This document shows positions 40,228 to 49,020 of a DNA stretch of 64,000 nt, in pieces (position 1 is the stretch's first letter; each line of letters starts with the position of its first letter). Source of the DNA: Acidobacteriota bacterium (GTDB lineage Bacteria > Acidobacteriota > Vicinamibacteria > Vicinamibacterales > 2-12-FULL-66-21). Position numbers and translations under genes: made by a program. The notes below the pieces were generated by a model. It was not told the DNA's origin. It saw only the letters and a list, made by a program, of their open reading frames with translations, and searched no databases. The stretch spans positions 62,001-126,000 of the forward strand of contig JACPDI010000040.1 of NCBI GenBank assembly GCA_016184105.1. Direction: 5' to 3'.

Positions 40228-40743
40228 ATGTCGCTCCCCCGCTGGGCCTGGGCCGTCATCATCGTCGCCGCGCTGTTCGTCATCGGCATCATCGCCATGG
40301 CGGGGGCCGGCGTGTATTTCGTGACGCGCCAGGTCCAGGTCGGCTCCGCCACGCCGGCGCGGGCCGAGTCGCTCTTCGACGAGACCCGCGCGCGCTTCAG
40401 GAACGTCAGGCCGCTCATCGAGCTGGACCACGACGGTGACATCCTGCGATCGCACCTGCGCGAAGCGCGCGAGGAACGCGAGCAAAAGGGGGGCGCGCGC
40501 ATCCCGGTCGAGGCGCTGCACGTCCTCGCCTGGGATGCCGACGAGGAAAAAGTCATCCAGATCGCGATTCCTTTCTGGCTCCTGCGCCTCAAGAGAGGTC
40601 CGATCGAGGTCTTCTCCGAAACGGCCGGCCTGCGGCGCGCGGGTCTGCGCATCACCGTCGACGACATCGAGTCGCTCGGACCCTCGCTCCTCATCGATCA
40701 GCGCGGCCGCGACGGCGACCGTGTCCTCGTTTGGACCCAGTAG
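40228..40743 (+). CDS. Small single-pass membrane protein of unknown function
   Basis: 171 residues. One N-terminal membrane helix (WAVIIVAALFVIGIIAMAGA) is followed by a soluble domain (SLFDETRARFRNVRPLIELD, IPVEALHVLAWDADEEKVI, PFWLLRLKRGPIEVF). The domain resembles uncharacterised acidobacterial proteins that follow TPR genes. The ATG lies two bases after the TPR stop, so the two are translated together and may act together at the inner membrane. Confidence 0.75.
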   Translation: MSLPRWAWAVIIVAALFVIGIIAMAGAGVYFVTRQVQVGSATPARAESLFDETRARFRNVRPLIELDHDGDILRSHLREAREEREQKGGARIPVEALHVLAWDADEEKVIQIAIPFWLLRLKRGPIEVFSETAGLRRAGLRITVDDIESLGPSLLIDQRGRDGDRVLVWTQ

Positions 40744-40874
40744 CTGTCGCCCCCGGAGGGCGGTGGATCGCATTTAACTCCCTCCAAGCCAACATCTTGC
40801 GGTAGGCGCCTCTTTTGCAGACTCGCGGAATGCGCCGGGAGCGATGCCAGGTGCGCCCGCTGGAGAACAAGACG

Positions 40875-41540
40875 ATGACCGGACGGATGAAGATCGTTTC
40901 GCTTGCGGTGATTGTGACGATCGCGCCGGCGTTCACGGCCTGCGCGTACGCGCAGCACGGCCCGCGTGGGGGGTACGGCTACGGGCGCGTGGCTTCCCCG
41001 GCCTTCGACGTCGGGTATCGCGAGGGGCTCGAGCACGGCGCCAGGGACGCCCGGCGCGGCCGTGGCTGGGGGCTGGAGCACGACCGCGACTACCAGCACG
41101 CCGACAAGGGATGGCATCGGCGCTACGGCAGCCGCGAGGAATATCGCCACGAGTTCCGTCGCGGGTACGAGCGCGGCTATCGTGAAGCGTTTGCGCGCTA
41201 CGACGCGTACGGACGCGGCGGCGGCTACGGGACGTACCCGCCCGGCGGCCGCTACCCTGATGCGCGCGACCCGGAGACCCGTTACCCTGGCGGCGCGTAT
41301 CCGCGCGGTGGGTATGGCTATCGCTCGCCTGCCGCAGAGTACGGGTACCGCGAAGGGTACGAGCGCGGCCGCGAGGCGGCGCGCGATCGCGACCGGTACG
41401 ATCCGGCACGCGAGCGCTGGTATCGCGAGGGCGATCGGCACTACGACCGGCGGTACGGCTCTCGCGAGCAGTGGAAGAACGAGTATCGCGAGGCGTTCCG
41501 GCAGGGATACGACCAGGGCTACCGCCAGGCGCGGTACTAG
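40875..41540 (+). CDS. Tyr/Arg/Gly-rich exported protein with internal duplication
   Basis: 221 residues. The signal-like N-terminus (MKIVSLAVIVTIAPAFTACA) contains TACA but no clear lipobox. The mature part is very rich in Tyr, Arg and Gly and contains two related units: RYGSREEYRHEFRRGYERGY (about residues 77-96) and RYGSREQWKNEYREAFRQGY (about 194-213), each preceded by REGLEHG/REGYERG blocks. Such proteins are uncharacterised; the charge suggests binding to anionic polymers. GGAG precedes the ATG. Its TAG stop is shared as CTAG with the convergent MscS gene. Confidence 0.72.
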   Translation: MTGRMKIVSLAVIVTIAPAFTACAYAQHGPRGGYGYGRVASPAFDVGYREGLEHGARDARRGRGWGLEHDRDYQHADKGWHRRYGSREEYRHEFRRGYERGYREAFARYDAYGRGGGYGTYPPGGRYPDARDPETRYPGGAYPRGGYGYRSPAAEYGYREGYERGREAARDRDRYDPARERWYREGDRHYDRRYGSREQWKNEYREAFRQGYDQGYRQARY

Positions 41541-42973
41541 GACAGCCTGAGGAAGCGCTTCATGCGCAGGAGGAAAGTCGCTTCCACCTGCGGCGCGCTC
41601 GCGGCGGCGGCGCTGTCACGCACCGTGTGCAGCTCCGTCCGCCGCTCCATCGCGGCCCGGCCGACTCGCTCGAGCACGGCCGGGTCTGCTGATGCCACCT
41701 GGCGGAACATCTCCGCGTCGATCTCGAACACGCGGCAGTCGCCGCGCGCCGACACCGTGGCCGTGCGAGGCTCGCCGGTGAGCAGCGACATCTCGCCGAA
41801 GTAGTCGCCGGGTCCGAGCGTCGCGACTTCGCCCCCCGGCTCCACCGTCACCACGGCTTTTCCAGACGACACCACGAACAGCGACGAACCCGCGTCCCCT
41901 TGCCGGACGATGGCGTCGCCGTGGCCGAACAACCGCTCGCGCGACGCGGCGGCCAGCCGCTCGTGCTCCCGGGGGGACAGCGAGGCGAAGATGCCGGCCG
42001 TGCCGAGAATGCGCGCGCGCTCCACCAGGCGCTCCGGCGGATCCGCGGGCGGCTCCTGCCGTGAGTACTCCACCTGGATCGGCCACGGGATCTCGATCCC
42101 ATGACGGTGAAGCGCGTAATAGATCGCGGTGCGCACCTCGTCGCGCGTGACCTCGTCCTTTTCGAAATCATCGACCCAGAACCGCACGCGGTACGTGACC
42201 GCCGATGACGCGAAATCCACGAGGACGACGTCCGGCGCCGGCGCCTTCAGCACGCGGCGGCAGTTGGCGAGCGCCTCCTGGAGCGCGGCTTTCACCTCGG
42301 CGGGCGGCGCGAGGTAGCTCGCGCCCACCTCGACCTGCAGGCGGGTGGGCGAGGCCGGCTCCGAGTAGTTGGTGATCGCTTCCTTCGAGATGATGTTGTT
42401 GGGGACGATGACGAAGTTCCCGGTCTTCGTGCGCAGCTTCGTCGCGCGCCACGTGATTTCGGCGACCCGCCCCTCGAAGCCCCCCACCGTGATCCAGTGC
42501 CCCACGCGGAACGGCTTTTCCATCTGGATCGCCAGCCCCGCGAACGCGTTGCCGAGCGTGTCCTGCAGCGCGAAACCGATGACGACCGCGCCAACGGCTG
42601 ATGCCGTCGCGATCTTCTCCCGGAACACGAAGGTCGCAATCAGCATGAACAGCCCGACGAGGATCGTGTCCTGCATGATGCCGGGAAAGCGGTCCGGCAT
42701 CCGGTTCTCGCGCAGCGGATTAATCGCGATGACGACGAGCGCGTTCAGTGCGGCCAGCGTGAGGGCGAGCTGCTCCCACGAGCGGATGCGCGCGTCCGCC
42801 TCGGGCGCCAGCGCGACGAGCCACAGCACGGCGTTGCCCGCCACGTAGACGAGCGCGAGAAACGCGGAGAGCGAGAGCCGGCGGCGGACGTAGCTGTTCG
42901 CGCTCGCGGCACGGCCAGCGAGTGAGACGACCAGCACCGCCGCGCCGAGCGCGAGGTGAAGGGAATGGGTCAT
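41537..42973 (-). CDS. MscS-type mechanosensitive channel with C-terminal cyclic nucleotide-binding domain
   Basis: 478 residues. Three to four N-terminal membrane helices lead to the MscS pore and beta-domain (AVVIGFALQDTLGNAFAGL, FRVGHWITVGGFEGRV, VPNNIISKEAITNYS). From about residue 335 a cNMP-binding domain follows, with phosphate-binding cassette YFGEMSLLTGEPRTATV. Channels of this bCNG type are gated by cyclic nucleotides rather than, or besides, membrane tension. Cytoplasmic C-terminus, inner membrane. No cyclase for cAMP or cGMP is nearby. The stop overlaps that of the convergent gene in a shared CTAG. Confidence 0.9.
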   Translation of the reverse strand: MTHSLHLALGAAVLVVSLAGRAASANSYVRRRLSLSAFLALVYVAGNAVLWLVALAPEADARIRSWEQLALTLAALNALVVIAINPLRENRMPDRFPGIMQDTILVGLFMLIATFVFREKIATASAVGAVVIGFALQDTLGNAFAGLAIQMEKPFRVGHWITVGGFEGRVAEITWRATKLRTKTGNFVIVPNNIISKEAITNYSEPASPTRLQVEVGASYLAPPAEVKAALQEALANCRRVLKAPAPDVVLVDFASSAVTYRVRFWVDDFEKDEVTRDEVRTAIYYALHRHGIEIPWPIQVEYSRQEPPADPPERLVERARILGTAGIFASLSPREHERLAAASRERLFGHGDAIVRQGDAGSSLFVVSSGKAVVTVEPGGEVATLGPGDYFGEMSLLTGEPRTATVSARGDCRVFEIDAEMFRQVASADPAVLERVGRAAMERRTELHTVRDSAAAASAPQVEATFLLRMKRFLRLS

Positions 42974-43171
42974 GTGATGCGGGCCCGCTTCGCGCGCAAA
43001 GCTTCAGCAGTCCTTCAAGCGGGCGCGGTCTCGACGGCCACGTGCACCGAGTCCGATTCCGGGACAGAGAAATTGAGCTTCTCGATGCATATTCCAGCGC
43101 CTGTCCAGCGCATCCTGCCTCTGCCTTGCAAGAGAGTAGCACTTGCCGGTGCGTCCGGCTCTGCCCAATCG

Positions 43172-43450
43172 CTAACTTCTAAACTCCCTCGCGAGCGACT
43201 CGATCGCGGCGCGAGTGCCCTCCGTGAAGCGTCCCATCTCGTCAGAGTGAAGAAGACCGAGGTTGCAGATCACAACGAGCTGGCCTATCATGCGGCTGCG
43301 TCGCGGATTGTTGAAGGCATCCGCGAGCTCATCGTCCCGTTCTCGCAAGAGGCGGAAGACACCGAGGTACCGCTCGTGGTGAGTTGGTGAACCCTCCCGC
43401 AGAATGGCTTGGACCTCCTCCAAGGTCCGTTTGCAGAACCGCTCAAGCAT
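43172..43450 (-). CDS. Small helical partner of the XRE/ImmA protein, unknown family
   Basis: 92 residues starting MLERFCKRTLEEVQAILREG; the ATG overlaps the stop of the XRE/ImmA gene by eight bases, so the two form one translational unit. The protein is predicted all-helical with charged heptad-like segments (HHERYLGVFRLLRERDDELA) and a conserved-looking centre (RRSRMIGQLVVICNLGLLHSDE). The common partner of XRE/ImmA modules is a larger PIN-like protein; this is too short and lacks acidic PIN residues, so it is a different effector or substrate. No family recognised. Confidence 0.72.
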   Translation of the reverse strand: MLERFCKRTLEEVQAILREGSPTHHERYLGVFRLLRERDDELADAFNNPRRSRMIGQLVVICNLGLLHSDEMGRFTEGTRAAIESLAREFRS

Positions 43451-44642
43451 CCACACCGGACGACCCCGCGGCACCACTCGTCAGCTCGTCGCGCAGCTTC
43501 TCGATGTGGTCGAACCTGAGATCGAGGTATCGGCTCGCATCGACCGCGGTGATCCGGTTGGCGTCGAGCGCTTCGAGCACGAGCTGGATGAACGGGCGTC
43601 CGGCGCGCCCAAGCGTCTTGTCAACGGGAGACGCGATGCCGCCCCTCCGCGGCTTGAGCGAAGACACGTACTCGTTCCAGTCCAACCGCCATTGACGGTA
43701 GCCGTCCCAACTCATGGCTCCGGCGCTGCGTAGCCTTGTCGCCATCGCGAGCGGCGTCACGCGGAACCTGGCCGCCAGCGCCCGCACCCTCGCAACGTCC
43801 CAGCCGTCACGCCCCACCGCGATGCCCCTGAGCTGCGCCTCGAGAGCGCGCTGCGGAATGAGGGCCTCACTGGCTGCCTCCTCGGCGAAACGTTCGATCT
43901 CCATCCACTGGGTGTCGCTGCGAGGCTCGCGCAAGGCAACTGCTTCCTCTTTGCCGAGCGCCAGGACAATGTGAACGAGCTCGTGGAGGAGAGAGTAAAT
44001 GCGTGCCCCCGGCGCACTCTCTTTACTGTTGATGCCGACCGCCGGCAAGGGGAAGTCGAGGACCGAGACGCCGCGCGTCTGCTCCAGCGGCACCTTCGGA
44101 AACTGAAACACCAGCACGCCAGTCTGTTCGACGGCCGCACGCCACCCTCGCCACGCCTGCCACTCGTCCCACCAGGCCAGCTGCTGCTCGATGGCAACGC
44201 CCAACGCTTCGCGAAGACGCTGCCCGACTGTTGCCGGGCCTTCGGAGAGGCGAGCGACGGTTCGGAACTCGGGAACCGCAATTCCCAGCTCGTCGTTCAA
44301 CTGCAGGGCCAGTTCTCTGCGCTGCAACATCAGGCGGAGGGCCAGCCTGAACTCGGGCGACTCGACGCCGGGACGCACGCCAGGTAGCCGACGGTACTCC
44401 GCCGCCAACGGCGGAACCGACGGAGGCTGCGGAAGGAAGAACACACCGAACGGCCGATGGTAGTAGCGGGCCAGCTCCTGAGTCTGGCGCACGGTGGGCC
44501 TGCGGTCACCGCGCTCCCAGGCTTCGAGGCGATCGAGCTTTACACCCAGGCGCTTCGCGACGGTCTCGGCCGGGTAGCCGCTCTGCTCCCGTGCCCACAC
44601 GAGGAGGGTCGGGTTCACTTCGGCTGGAATGGCAACCGACAT
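43443..44642 (-). CDS. XRE-family HTH / ImmA-IrrE metallopeptidase protein
   Basis: 399 residues. Residues 15-60 form a helix-turn-helix (SGYPAETVAKRLGVKLDRLE), and the central part is an ImmA/IrrE peptidase with zinc motif HELVH (His220, Glu221, His224) and a third acidic ligand in ERFAEEAASEALIP. Family proteins act as regulators or antitoxin-like components that cleave a repressor or partner. A -10-like TAGACT ends seven bases before the ATG, so the mRNA is probably leaderless. Co-translated with the 92-residue gene. The module lies beside tRNA-Glu, a common insertion point for mobile islands, but I see no integrase. Confidence 0.87.
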   Translation of the reverse strand: MSVAIPAEVNPTLLVWAREQSGYPAETVAKRLGVKLDRLEAWERGDRRPTVRQTQELARYYHRPFGVFFLPQPPSVPPLAAEYRRLPGVRPGVESPEFRLALRLMLQRRELALQLNDELGIAVPEFRTVARLSEGPATVGQRLREALGVAIEQQLAWWDEWQAWRGWRAAVEQTGVLVFQFPKVPLEQTRGVSVLDFPLPAVGINSKESAPGARIYSLLHELVHIVLALGKEEAVALREPRSDTQWMEIERFAEEAASEALIPQRALEAQLRGIAVGRDGWDVARVRALAARFRVTPLAMATRLRSAGAMSWDGYRQWRLDWNEYVSSLKPRRGGIASPVDKTLGRAGRPFIQLVLEALDANRITAVDASRYLDLRFDHIEKLRDELTSGAAGSSGVDA

Positions 44643-44822
44643 TGCGACCAGTCTACCCCTACGAGGTGTTCGCCGTTGAACACTGCCGGCAGTGGCTGGA
44701 CGATCCGACGGGGCAGAGCTTCGCCGACAGCCCTGACCACTCGCAGAACACTCTTAGAAGTAACGGAAAGATCTCGGGCTGGGAAGTTGGCGTGCCAACC
44801 ATTCGGCCGAAGGCGCGAAGGT

Positions 44823-44897
44823 TGGTACCGGTACGGGGATTCGAACCCCGGTCCCGTGGCTGAGAACCACGTGTCCTGACCCCTAGACGATACCGGC
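44823..44897 (-). tRNA. tRNA-Glu (anticodon CTC)
   Basis: The minus strand folds as a cloverleaf: acceptor GCCGGTA/TACCGGT, anticodon arm CGTGG-TTCTCAG-CCACG with anticodon CTC, and T arm GGGG-TTCGAAT-CCCC. The 3' CCA is encoded. A stem-loop (CCAACC/GGTTGG, 44795-44825) overlaps its 3' end. Confidence 0.95.
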
Positions 44898-44918
44898 ACA
44901 GGACTGCAAGAACCTCTA

Positions 44919-44948
44919 ATTGTAGCAACCGCCTTCAAACGGGGTCAA
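44919..44948 (-). promoter_or_regulatory. Sigma-70 type promoter of tRNA-Glu
   Basis: On the minus strand TTGACC (44948-44943), 18 bases, TACAAT (44924-44919). The transcript would start near 44912, about 14 bases before the tRNA. It is the closest match to the housekeeping consensus in the window. Confidence 0.75.
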
Positions 44949-44978
44949 GCGCGTGCGGCATCGTGGCATCATTGGCGG

Positions 44979-46358
44979 ATGCGGATCCTGCTTTCGATCG
45001 TGCTTGCTCTTCTCCTTGGGCTGGCGGGGGCGTGGGTGTACTCGGGCCGCGGCGGCGGCCCCGCGATCCTCATCCACCAGCCGGCGACGTTCGTCGGGCA
45101 GACCGGAACGCTCGACGTGACGGTGGAGGCGCCCGGCGGGACGCTCAATCGCTTCGAGGCGTACATCGAACAGACAGGAGGCCGCGTACTGCTGGCGACC
45201 TCGATCGACGCGGCCGGTCTCCAGGTGAAGCAGGACGGCGCGAACCGCCTGCGCATCACGCGCGCGCTCGGCAAACGCAGCCTGCCCGAGCTGCAGGCAG
45301 GCGACGCCACGATAACGGTCGTTGCGGCCCGCCCCGCGCTGTACGGCGTGCGCACGCTCGAAAGCAGGGCCACGCGCGATGTCCGCGTCCGGTTCGAGCC
45401 GCCCCGCGTGTCGGTGGCCTCGACGCATCACTTCATCAACCACGGCGGCGCCGAGTTCGTGGTGTATCGCGCCACTCCGTCCGACGTGGTCTCGGGGGTC
45501 AAGGTGGGAGATATCGAATACCCCGGCTTCAGCGCGGCGGCCGCCGCGTCCCTCGCCGGCGTGCAGCTGCCGGATCCCTCTCTCAAGATTGCCTTCTTCG
45601 CGCTGCTGCACGACCAGGATCTGAACACGCCGATTTCACTCTTCGCACGCGACGAAGCCGGCAACGCCGCGCGCGCCGATTTCGACTATCGTCCGTTTCC
45701 CAAGGCGTTCCGCCGCAGCCGCATCGAGCTGAACGACGAGTTCCTCAACCGGGTCGTCCCGGCGATCCTCGAGCACACGCCGGAGGTGAAGGCCGAGGGC
45801 TCCGTGCTGGAGCAGTTCCTCGTGCTGAACGGTGAGCTGCGCCGCAAGAACGCGCAGCAGATCGCCGGGCTCGCCTCGAAAACGTCGCAGGCCCCCCTCT
45901 TCACGGGCGAGTTCAGGCAGCTCGCGAACTCGAAGGTCGAATCGGCCTTCGCCGACCACCGGACGTACTTGTCCCAGGGACGCGAGGTCGACCAGCAGGT
46001 GCACCTCGGCTTCGACCTGGCGACGACGGCAAGTGCGCCTATCGTGGCGTCGAACAGGGGCACGGTGATCTTCGCCGATTACGTGGGCATCTACGGGAAC
46101 ACGGTCGTCATCGATCACGGCCTCGGTCTGCAGTCGCTTTACGCGCACCTCTCGTCGTTCGAGGCGTCGGTGGGCCAGACGGTGGAAACGGGGCAGGCGA
46201 TCGGCCGCAGCGGGACGACCGGCCTTGCGGGCGGCGACCACCTGCACTTCGCGATGCTCGTGCACGGGCGCATGGTGAGCCCTGTTGAGTTCTGGGATCC
46301 GCACTGGCTCGAAGACCGCGTGCTGCGCAAGCTGCGCGACGCCGCGGCGGCACCGTGA
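44979..46358 (+). CDS. Membrane-anchored M23 (LytM) family peptidase
   Basis: 459 residues. One N-terminal membrane segment (LLSIVLALLLGLAGAWVYSG) anchors a long extracytoplasmic region of beta-type repeats, then a C-terminal M23 domain with zinc motifs HLGFDLA (first His, Asp) and GGDHLHFAM (HxH). Family blocks RGTVIFADYVGIYGNTVVID and QAIGRSGTTGLAGG are intact, so an active peptidoglycan endopeptidase is likely. It stands upstream of the haem A/oxidase-assembly run but with a 24-base gap to the next gene, so co-transcription is possible without a shared role. Confidence 0.9.
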   Translation: MRILLSIVLALLLGLAGAWVYSGRGGGPAILIHQPATFVGQTGTLDVTVEAPGGTLNRFEAYIEQTGGRVLLATSIDAAGLQVKQDGANRLRITRALGKRSLPELQAGDATITVVAARPALYGVRTLESRATRDVRVRFEPPRVSVASTHHFINHGGAEFVVYRATPSDVVSGVKVGDIEYPGFSAAAAASLAGVQLPDPSLKIAFFALLHDQDLNTPISLFARDEAGNAARADFDYRPFPKAFRRSRIELNDEFLNRVVPAILEHTPEVKAEGSVLEQFLVLNGELRRKNAQQIAGLASKTSQAPLFTGEFRQLANSKVESAFADHRTYLSQGREVDQQVHLGFDLATTASAPIVASNRGTVIFADYVGIYGNTVVIDHGLGLQSLYAHLSSFEASVGQTVETGQAIGRSGTTGLAGGDHLHFAMLVHGRMVSPVEFWDPHWLEDRVLRKLRDAAAAP

Positions 46359-46382
46359 CCTGTGATATTTCTAAGGGTTGCC

Positions 46383-47147
46383 ATGAGCCGCCTGTGCCTC
46401 GCGCTGCCGCTGCTCGCATCTGTGGGCATCGCCGCCTGCGGTGGGTCGAGCCCGTTTGAGTCCGCCGCGCCGAAGCCGCCTGAAGGCGCGCCGGCCGGCA
46501 AGCGCGTGGACGCCGCCAAAGCCGGATCCGTCGCGGGCCGCATCGTCTTCGAGGGCACGCCGCCGGCCGCGTCCGAGTTGAAGATGACCGACTCAAAGTG
46601 CCCGGCCGGCGAACATCGCCGCGACGAATCGATCGTCGTCCGCGATGGCGGCCTGGAGAACGCGTTCGTGTACGTCAAGGATGGCCTGTCGGGGTACTCG
46701 TTCGACATCCCGTCGGAACCCGTCCAGCTCGATCAGGATGGCTGTGTCTACACGCCGCGCGTGCTTGGCGTGCGTGTCGGCCAGCCGCTCAACGTGCTGA
46801 ACAGCGATCCCGCGCCGCACAACGTGCACGCCGCGGCGAAAGTCAACCGGCCGGTCAATACCGCGCAGCCGATCCAGGGTATGGTCCACACGCACAGGTT
46901 CAGCGCGCGGGAAGTCATGGTGCCCTTCACGTGCGACATCCACCCGTGGATGATCGCGTACGTGGGCGTCGTCGATCACCCGTACTTCGCCGTCAGCGGC
47001 AAGGCGGGAACGTTTGCGCTCGAGGATCTTCCCGCGGGCACCTACACCATCGAGGCGTGGCACGAGAAGCTCGGCACGCGCTCGACGACCGTGACCCTGG
47101 GCGAATCGGAATCGAAAGAGCTCACGTTCACCTTCAAGGCTTCATAA
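46383..47147 (+). CDS. Cupredoxin-like lipoprotein with C-terminal regulatory-like domain
   Basis: 254 residues. The lipobox GIAAC lipidates Cys19. A cupredoxin-like domain carries a full set of type-1 copper ligands: His146 in PAPHNVH and Cys184, His187, Met190 in FTCDIHPWM. A short carboxypeptidase-regulatory-like sheet follows (TFALEDLPAGTYTIEAWHEK). Such proteins carry electrons or copper in the periplasm; standing directly before CtaA, CtaB and CtaM, it probably serves the cytochrome oxidase, either as electron carrier or for copper delivery. ATG at 46383 follows AAGGG; an upstream GTG was rejected as it lacks a ribosome site. Confidence 0.83.
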   Translation: MSRLCLALPLLASVGIAACGGSSPFESAAPKPPEGAPAGKRVDAAKAGSVAGRIVFEGTPPAASELKMTDSKCPAGEHRRDESIVVRDGGLENAFVYVKDGLSGYSFDIPSEPVQLDQDGCVYTPRVLGVRVGQPLNVLNSDPAPHNVHAAAKVNRPVNTAQPIQGMVHTHRFSAREVMVPFTCDIHPWMIAYVGVVDHPYFAVSGKAGTFALEDLPAGTYTIEAWHEKLGTRSTTVTLGESESKELTFTFKAS

Positions 47148-47152
47148 CACCC

Positions 47153-48097
47153 ATGGCATTCCGCGTCTTCACGCGCGTGCTCTCCGCCGCCACGCTGTTC
47201 CTCATCCTCGCGGGTGCGATGGTGACGAGCACGGGGTCCGGGTTGAGCGTTCCTGACTGGCCCACCAGCTACGGGTACAACATGTTCACGTTCCCGCTGC
47301 ACCTGATGGTCGGCGGGATCGTCTTCGAGCACGGGCACCGTCTCGTCGCGACCGCGGTGGGGTTCTTCACGATCGTCCTCGCGGCGTGGCTCTGGTGGCG
47401 CGATGGCCGAGGGTGGCTGCGGTGGTTCGGCGTCGCCGCTCTCGGAGTGGTGATCGTCCAGGGGGTGCTGGGAGGGCTGACGGTGCTCTACCTGCTGCCG
47501 GATGCGATCTCGATCGGCCACGCGGGGCTCGCGCAGATTTTCTTCTGCATGATGATCGCGATCTCCGTCTTCACGTCCAGGGGGTGGATGGACGACCGCC
47601 GGGTCGATGATGACCGGATGCTGCGGCGGCTGGGCGCGTGGACGGTGGCGGTCGTGTACGTGCAGATCCTGCTCGGCGCGGCCATGCGGCACACGGGCTC
47701 GGGGCTCGCCATTCCGGACTTCCCGCTCGCGTTTGGCGGGCTGCTGCCGCCGCAGTGGGATGGAAAGATCGCGGTCCACTTCGCGCATCGCATGGGCGCC
47801 GTCGCCGCCAGCGGGATGATCGCGTGGCTCGTCGTGCGCATCCGCACGCACCATGCGGGCAACCCCTGGCTCACGCGGCCGGCGACGATCCTCGTGCTGC
47901 TCGTGACGGCGCAGGTCACGCTTGGCGCGTACGTGATCTGGACCGCGCGCGACATGTACGTCAACTCGCTGCACGTGATGACCGGTGCGCTCGTCCTCGC
48001 GACCGCCCTCATCGTCGCGTTGCGGGCACACCGCGGTCTGTTCGGCAGCGCCGCCGCCGCAGGCGACGGGGCGCGGCGGGCAGAGGTCGCCGCGTGA
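47153..48097 (+). CDS. ctaA: Haem A synthase (COX15/CtaA)
   Basis: 314 residues, eight hydrophobic segments in two related halves. Conserved haem-ligand histidines are seen in FEHGHRLVA, SIGHAGLAQ, VHFAHRMGA and NSLHVMTGA; STGSGLSVPDWPTSYG and HTGSGLAIPDFPLAFGG are the two family signatures. It oxidises the C8 methyl of haem O to give haem A in the inner membrane. It lies five bases after the cupredoxin gene and overlaps ctaB by one base, making a clear oxidase-assembly operon. Confidence 0.93.
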   Translation: MAFRVFTRVLSAATLFLILAGAMVTSTGSGLSVPDWPTSYGYNMFTFPLHLMVGGIVFEHGHRLVATAVGFFTIVLAAWLWWRDGRGWLRWFGVAALGVVIVQGVLGGLTVLYLLPDAISIGHAGLAQIFFCMMIAISVFTSRGWMDDRRVDDDRMLRRLGAWTVAVVYVQILLGAAMRHTGSGLAIPDFPLAFGGLLPPQWDGKIAVHFAHRMGAVAASGMIAWLVVRIRTHHAGNPWLTRPATILVLLVTAQVTLGAYVIWTARDMYVNSLHVMTGALVLATALIVALRAHRGLFGSAAAAGDGARRAEVAA

Positions 48098-49020
48098 TGA
48101 CGCCGGTCTCCGCCGGATCGCTCGTGCAGGGGACCCGTGGCGGCACGCGCATCGGCCCCGCCGTTCGGACGCGCACCTCCGATTTCCTGCAGCTGACCAA
48201 ACCGCGGCTCAACGCGCTCGCGGTGGCGACGGCGCTCGGCGGCTACTACATGGCGGGCGGCGGCGGGCGGGAGTTCTCGCTGCTCTTCCACACGATCGTG
48301 GGCACCGCGCTCGTCGCCGGAGGGTCGGCCGCCTTCAACCAGTACTACGAGCGCGTGACCGATGGCCTGATGCGGCGCACGCAGGTGCGCCCGCTCCCTG
48401 ACGGGCGCATGCAGGCGGGCGACGCCTTGTGGTTCGCGATCGTGCTCTCCGCGGCGGGATTGCTGCAGCTCGGGCTCGGGGCGAACCTGCTCGCGGCGGC
48501 GGTGGCGCTCGTGACGCTGGTCGCCTACGTCGCCGTCTACACGCCCCTGAAGCGCCGGTCTCCGTTCTCCACCGTCGTCGGCGCGATCCCCGGGGCGCTG
48601 CCGCCCATCATCGGCTGGACGGCCGTGCGCGGATCGCTCGAGCCGGTATCGTGGGTGCTGTTCGCCATCGGGTTCCTGTGGCAGCTGCCGCACTTCCTGG
48701 CGATCGCCTGGCTGTACCGCGCCGATTACGAACGCGCCGGCTTCCCGATGCTGCCCGTGATCGAGCCGGACGGCCGCAGCACCGGACGGCAGGCGGTGGC
48801 GTACGCGGCGGCGTTGCTGCCCGTCAGCCTGGCGCCGGCCGCGTTCGACCTCGCCGGCCCGGTGTATTTCGGGGCCGCGTTCGTCCTGAGCGCCGGGTTC
48901 CTCGGGCTGTCGGTTTGGTTCGCCGCGACGCGCTCGACGGCCGCCGCGCGGTGGCTGTTCTTCGGATCGATCGTCTACCTGCCGATTCTCTGGGCGTTCA
49001 TGCTGGCCAACAAGGCGTGA
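48097..49020 (+). CDS. ctaB: Protohaem IX farnesyltransferase (CtaB/CyoE)
   Basis: 307 residues of the UbiA superfamily with nine hydrophobic segments. The first prenyl-diphosphate motif is AFNQYYERVTDGLMRRT, the second region is YTPLKRRSPFSTVVGAIPGA with DYERAGFPMLPV. It attaches a farnesyl group to haem B to make haem O, the substrate of CtaA. The ATG shares one base with the ctaA stop (TGATG). The reaction order is CtaB then CtaA, and both stand in one operon. Confidence 0.94.
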   Translation: MTPVSAGSLVQGTRGGTRIGPAVRTRTSDFLQLTKPRLNALAVATALGGYYMAGGGGREFSLLFHTIVGTALVAGGSAAFNQYYERVTDGLMRRTQVRPLPDGRMQAGDALWFAIVLSAAGLLQLGLGANLLAAAVALVTLVAYVAVYTPLKRRSPFSTVVGAIPGALPPIIGWTAVRGSLEPVSWVLFAIGFLWQLPHFLAIAWLYRADYERAGFPMLPVIEPDGRSTGRQAVAYAAALLPVSLAPAAFDLAGPVYFGAAFVLSAGFLGLSVWFAATRSTAAARWLFFGSIVYLPILWAFMLANKA

